Source of the DNA: Candidatus Peregrinibacteria bacterium
GTDB lineage: Bacteria; Patescibacteriota; Gracilibacteria; UBA1369; UM-FILTER-53-11
Assembly: GCA_023245725.1 (NCBI GenBank)
Contig: JAHFJU010000089.1
Span: forward strand, 1 to 5,423
DNA: 5,423 bases
Direction: 5' to 3'
The notes under the pieces are model-generated. The model did not search any database. It was given only the letters and a program-made list of their open reading frames with translations, and was not told where the DNA came from. Positions 4,520-5,423 of the stretch are shown one piece after another (the first letter of the stretch is position 1; every line of letters starts with the position of its first letter). Position numbers and translations under genes: made by a program.

Positions 4520-5423
4520 ATGGAACAAACAAAACTTCAAAATCTACAAGATTCAATTCTGGCCGGCAATGTGCCGCAGATTGTTCTTGCGTGTATTTCG
4601 GCGGCGTTAGACATGAGGTCTTCAGATATTCATATTGAGCCGGATCGTTCTATGACTCGCATTCGTTATCGTGTTGATGGAGTTTTGAGGCGAGTGGTTG
4701 AATATCCTTTAAACATGCACCCTGCGGTTGTTTCTCGTATTAAAATCATGTCGAATTTGAAGATTGATGAGCAACGAATTCCGCAAGATGGACGCACAAC
4801 GGTAACAACAAAAGAAGGTAAAGAAATGGATCTTCGTGTGTCGACTTTTCCGACCGTGAATGGTGAGAAAATTGTAATGCGTATTCAAGATAAATCGCGC
4901 AAAATTCCAACGCTTGATGAATTGGGTATTGAAGGTGTTTCAATGGATTATTTGAAAAAAGCGCTTGAAATGCCAAATGGAGTTATTCTCACTACTGGGC
5001 CGACAGGTTCAGGAAAAACGACGACTTTGTATTCGTGTTTGAGTGTGTTGAATACTCCTGATGTAAATATTTTGACGATTGAAGATCCGGTTGAAATTCA
5101 AATGCCGGGATTAAACCAAAGTCAGGTTCACCCAGACATAAATTACTCGTTCGCTAATGGGCTTCGTACAGCCCTTCGTCAAGACCCGGATATTATTATG
5201 GTCGGTGAAATTCGTGATCGTGAAACTATGGATGTTGCGATTGAATCATCGTTGACGGGTCACTTGGTGCTTTCGACGATTCATACAAACAGCGCGGTTG
5301 AAACACTCACTCGTATTTCAAATATGGGTGTGCCAAATTATTTGATGGCTTCGACTATTAATTTGATTATTGCTCAGCGTCTGGTGCGAAAAATTTGTAC
5401 CGCTTGCAAGGTTCAAGATGTTC
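4520..5423 (+). CDS. pilB: PilB/GspE-family pilus assembly ATPase lacking the N1 (MshEN) domain, 3' end beyond window
   Basis: This hexameric cytoplasmic ATPase drives pilin polymerisation at the PilC platform. The window holds 301 codons plus one base. The N2 domain opens almost at once: SSDIHIEP at 34-41, RIRYRVDGVLRRV at 47-59. The ATPase domain has Walker A GPTGSGKTTTLY (160-171), Asp box ILTIEDPVE (184-192), Walker B region LRQDPDIIMVGEIRD (219-233) and His box LTGHLVLSTIHTN (245-257). AQRLVRKICTACK (285-297) holds the first CxxC of the zinc-binding element typical of assembly ATPases and absent from PilT. Canonical PilB has roughly 150 extra N-terminal residues, which are missing here; the frame upstream is closed by TGA at 4484-4486, so the gap is not a start-choice error. 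No Shine-Dalgarno is seen (upstream CAGAAACTCAAAAAATAAA). GspE is the alternative name; the PilN/PilO context favours a pilus role. Confidence 0.92.
   Translation, partial: MEQTKLQNLQDSILAGNVPQIVLACISAALDMRSSDIHIEPDRSMTRIRYRVDGVLRRVVEYPLNMHPAVVSRIKIMSNLKIDEQRIPQDGRTTVTTKEGKEMDLRVSTFPTVNGEKIVMRIQDKSRKIPTLDELGIEGVSMDYLKKALEMPNGVILTTGPTGSGKTTTLYSCLSVLNTPDVNILTIEDPVEIQMPGLNQSQVHPDINYSFANGLRTALRQDPDIIMVGEIRDRETMDVAIESSLTGHLVLSTIHTNSAVETLTRISNMGVPNYLMASTINLIIAQRLVRKICTACKVQDV

Noticed and set aside
4746..4976. Minus-strand open frame inside the ATPase gene
   Set aside because: It lies opposite highly conserved N2 and ATPase-domain codons and has no motif or start signal.

Overview
The window looks like a piece of a low-GC bacterial chromosome from a small-genome lineage, most likely Candidate Phyla Radiation / Patescibacteria (Parcubacteria-like). 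This rests on remembered protein style (an L10 of 179 residues, a strongly diverged PilN/PilO pair, a stand-alone rplJ-rplL pair) and on the general lack of Shine-Dalgarno sequences; it is an inference, not a database result. TAA and TGA both act as stops, so the code appears standard.

Layout. (1) Bases 1-429, minus strand: the N-terminal 143 residues of a Gfo/Idh/MocA-family NAD(P)-dependent sugar dehydrogenase, running off the left edge. (2) Bases 430-810: a divergent control region. One side holds a candidate near-leaderless promoter for the dehydrogenase. The other holds a good sigma70-type promoter (TTGACT-17-TAAAAT) followed by a leader of about 265 nt. The leader begins with an L10-leader autoregulatory RNA and continues with further hairpins, including a weak attenuator candidate. 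(3) Bases 811-1791: rplJ (L10) and rplL (L7/L12), the ribosomal stalk proteins, closed by a clear intrinsic terminator at 1823-1857. (4) Bases 1971-2441: an unrecognised 156-residue soluble protein with its own candidate promoter. (5) Bases 2453-5423: a type IV pilus assembly operon with a good promoter (TTGATA-17-TATACT), then pilN-like, pilO-like and a pilB/gspE-type ATPase that runs off the right edge.

How the genes work together. L10 and L7/L12 build the GTPase-activating stalk of the 50S subunit, and the leader is expected to let the L10/L12 complex repress its own synthesis. PilN and PilO form the inner-membrane alignment complex of type IV pili, and the ATPase powers pilin polymerisation. 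The pilus set departs from textbook form. PilN is more than twice the usual size, with a long cytoplasmic N-terminal region. The ATPase starts directly at its N2 domain with no upstream MshEN/N1 domain. No pilM gene lies beside pilN.

No mobile element, CRISPR array, tRNA or rRNA was seen. The most interesting points are the remodelled pilus proteins, the long structured L10 leader, the unrecognised 156-residue protein, and the absence of a Shine-Dalgarno sequence at all seven starts.
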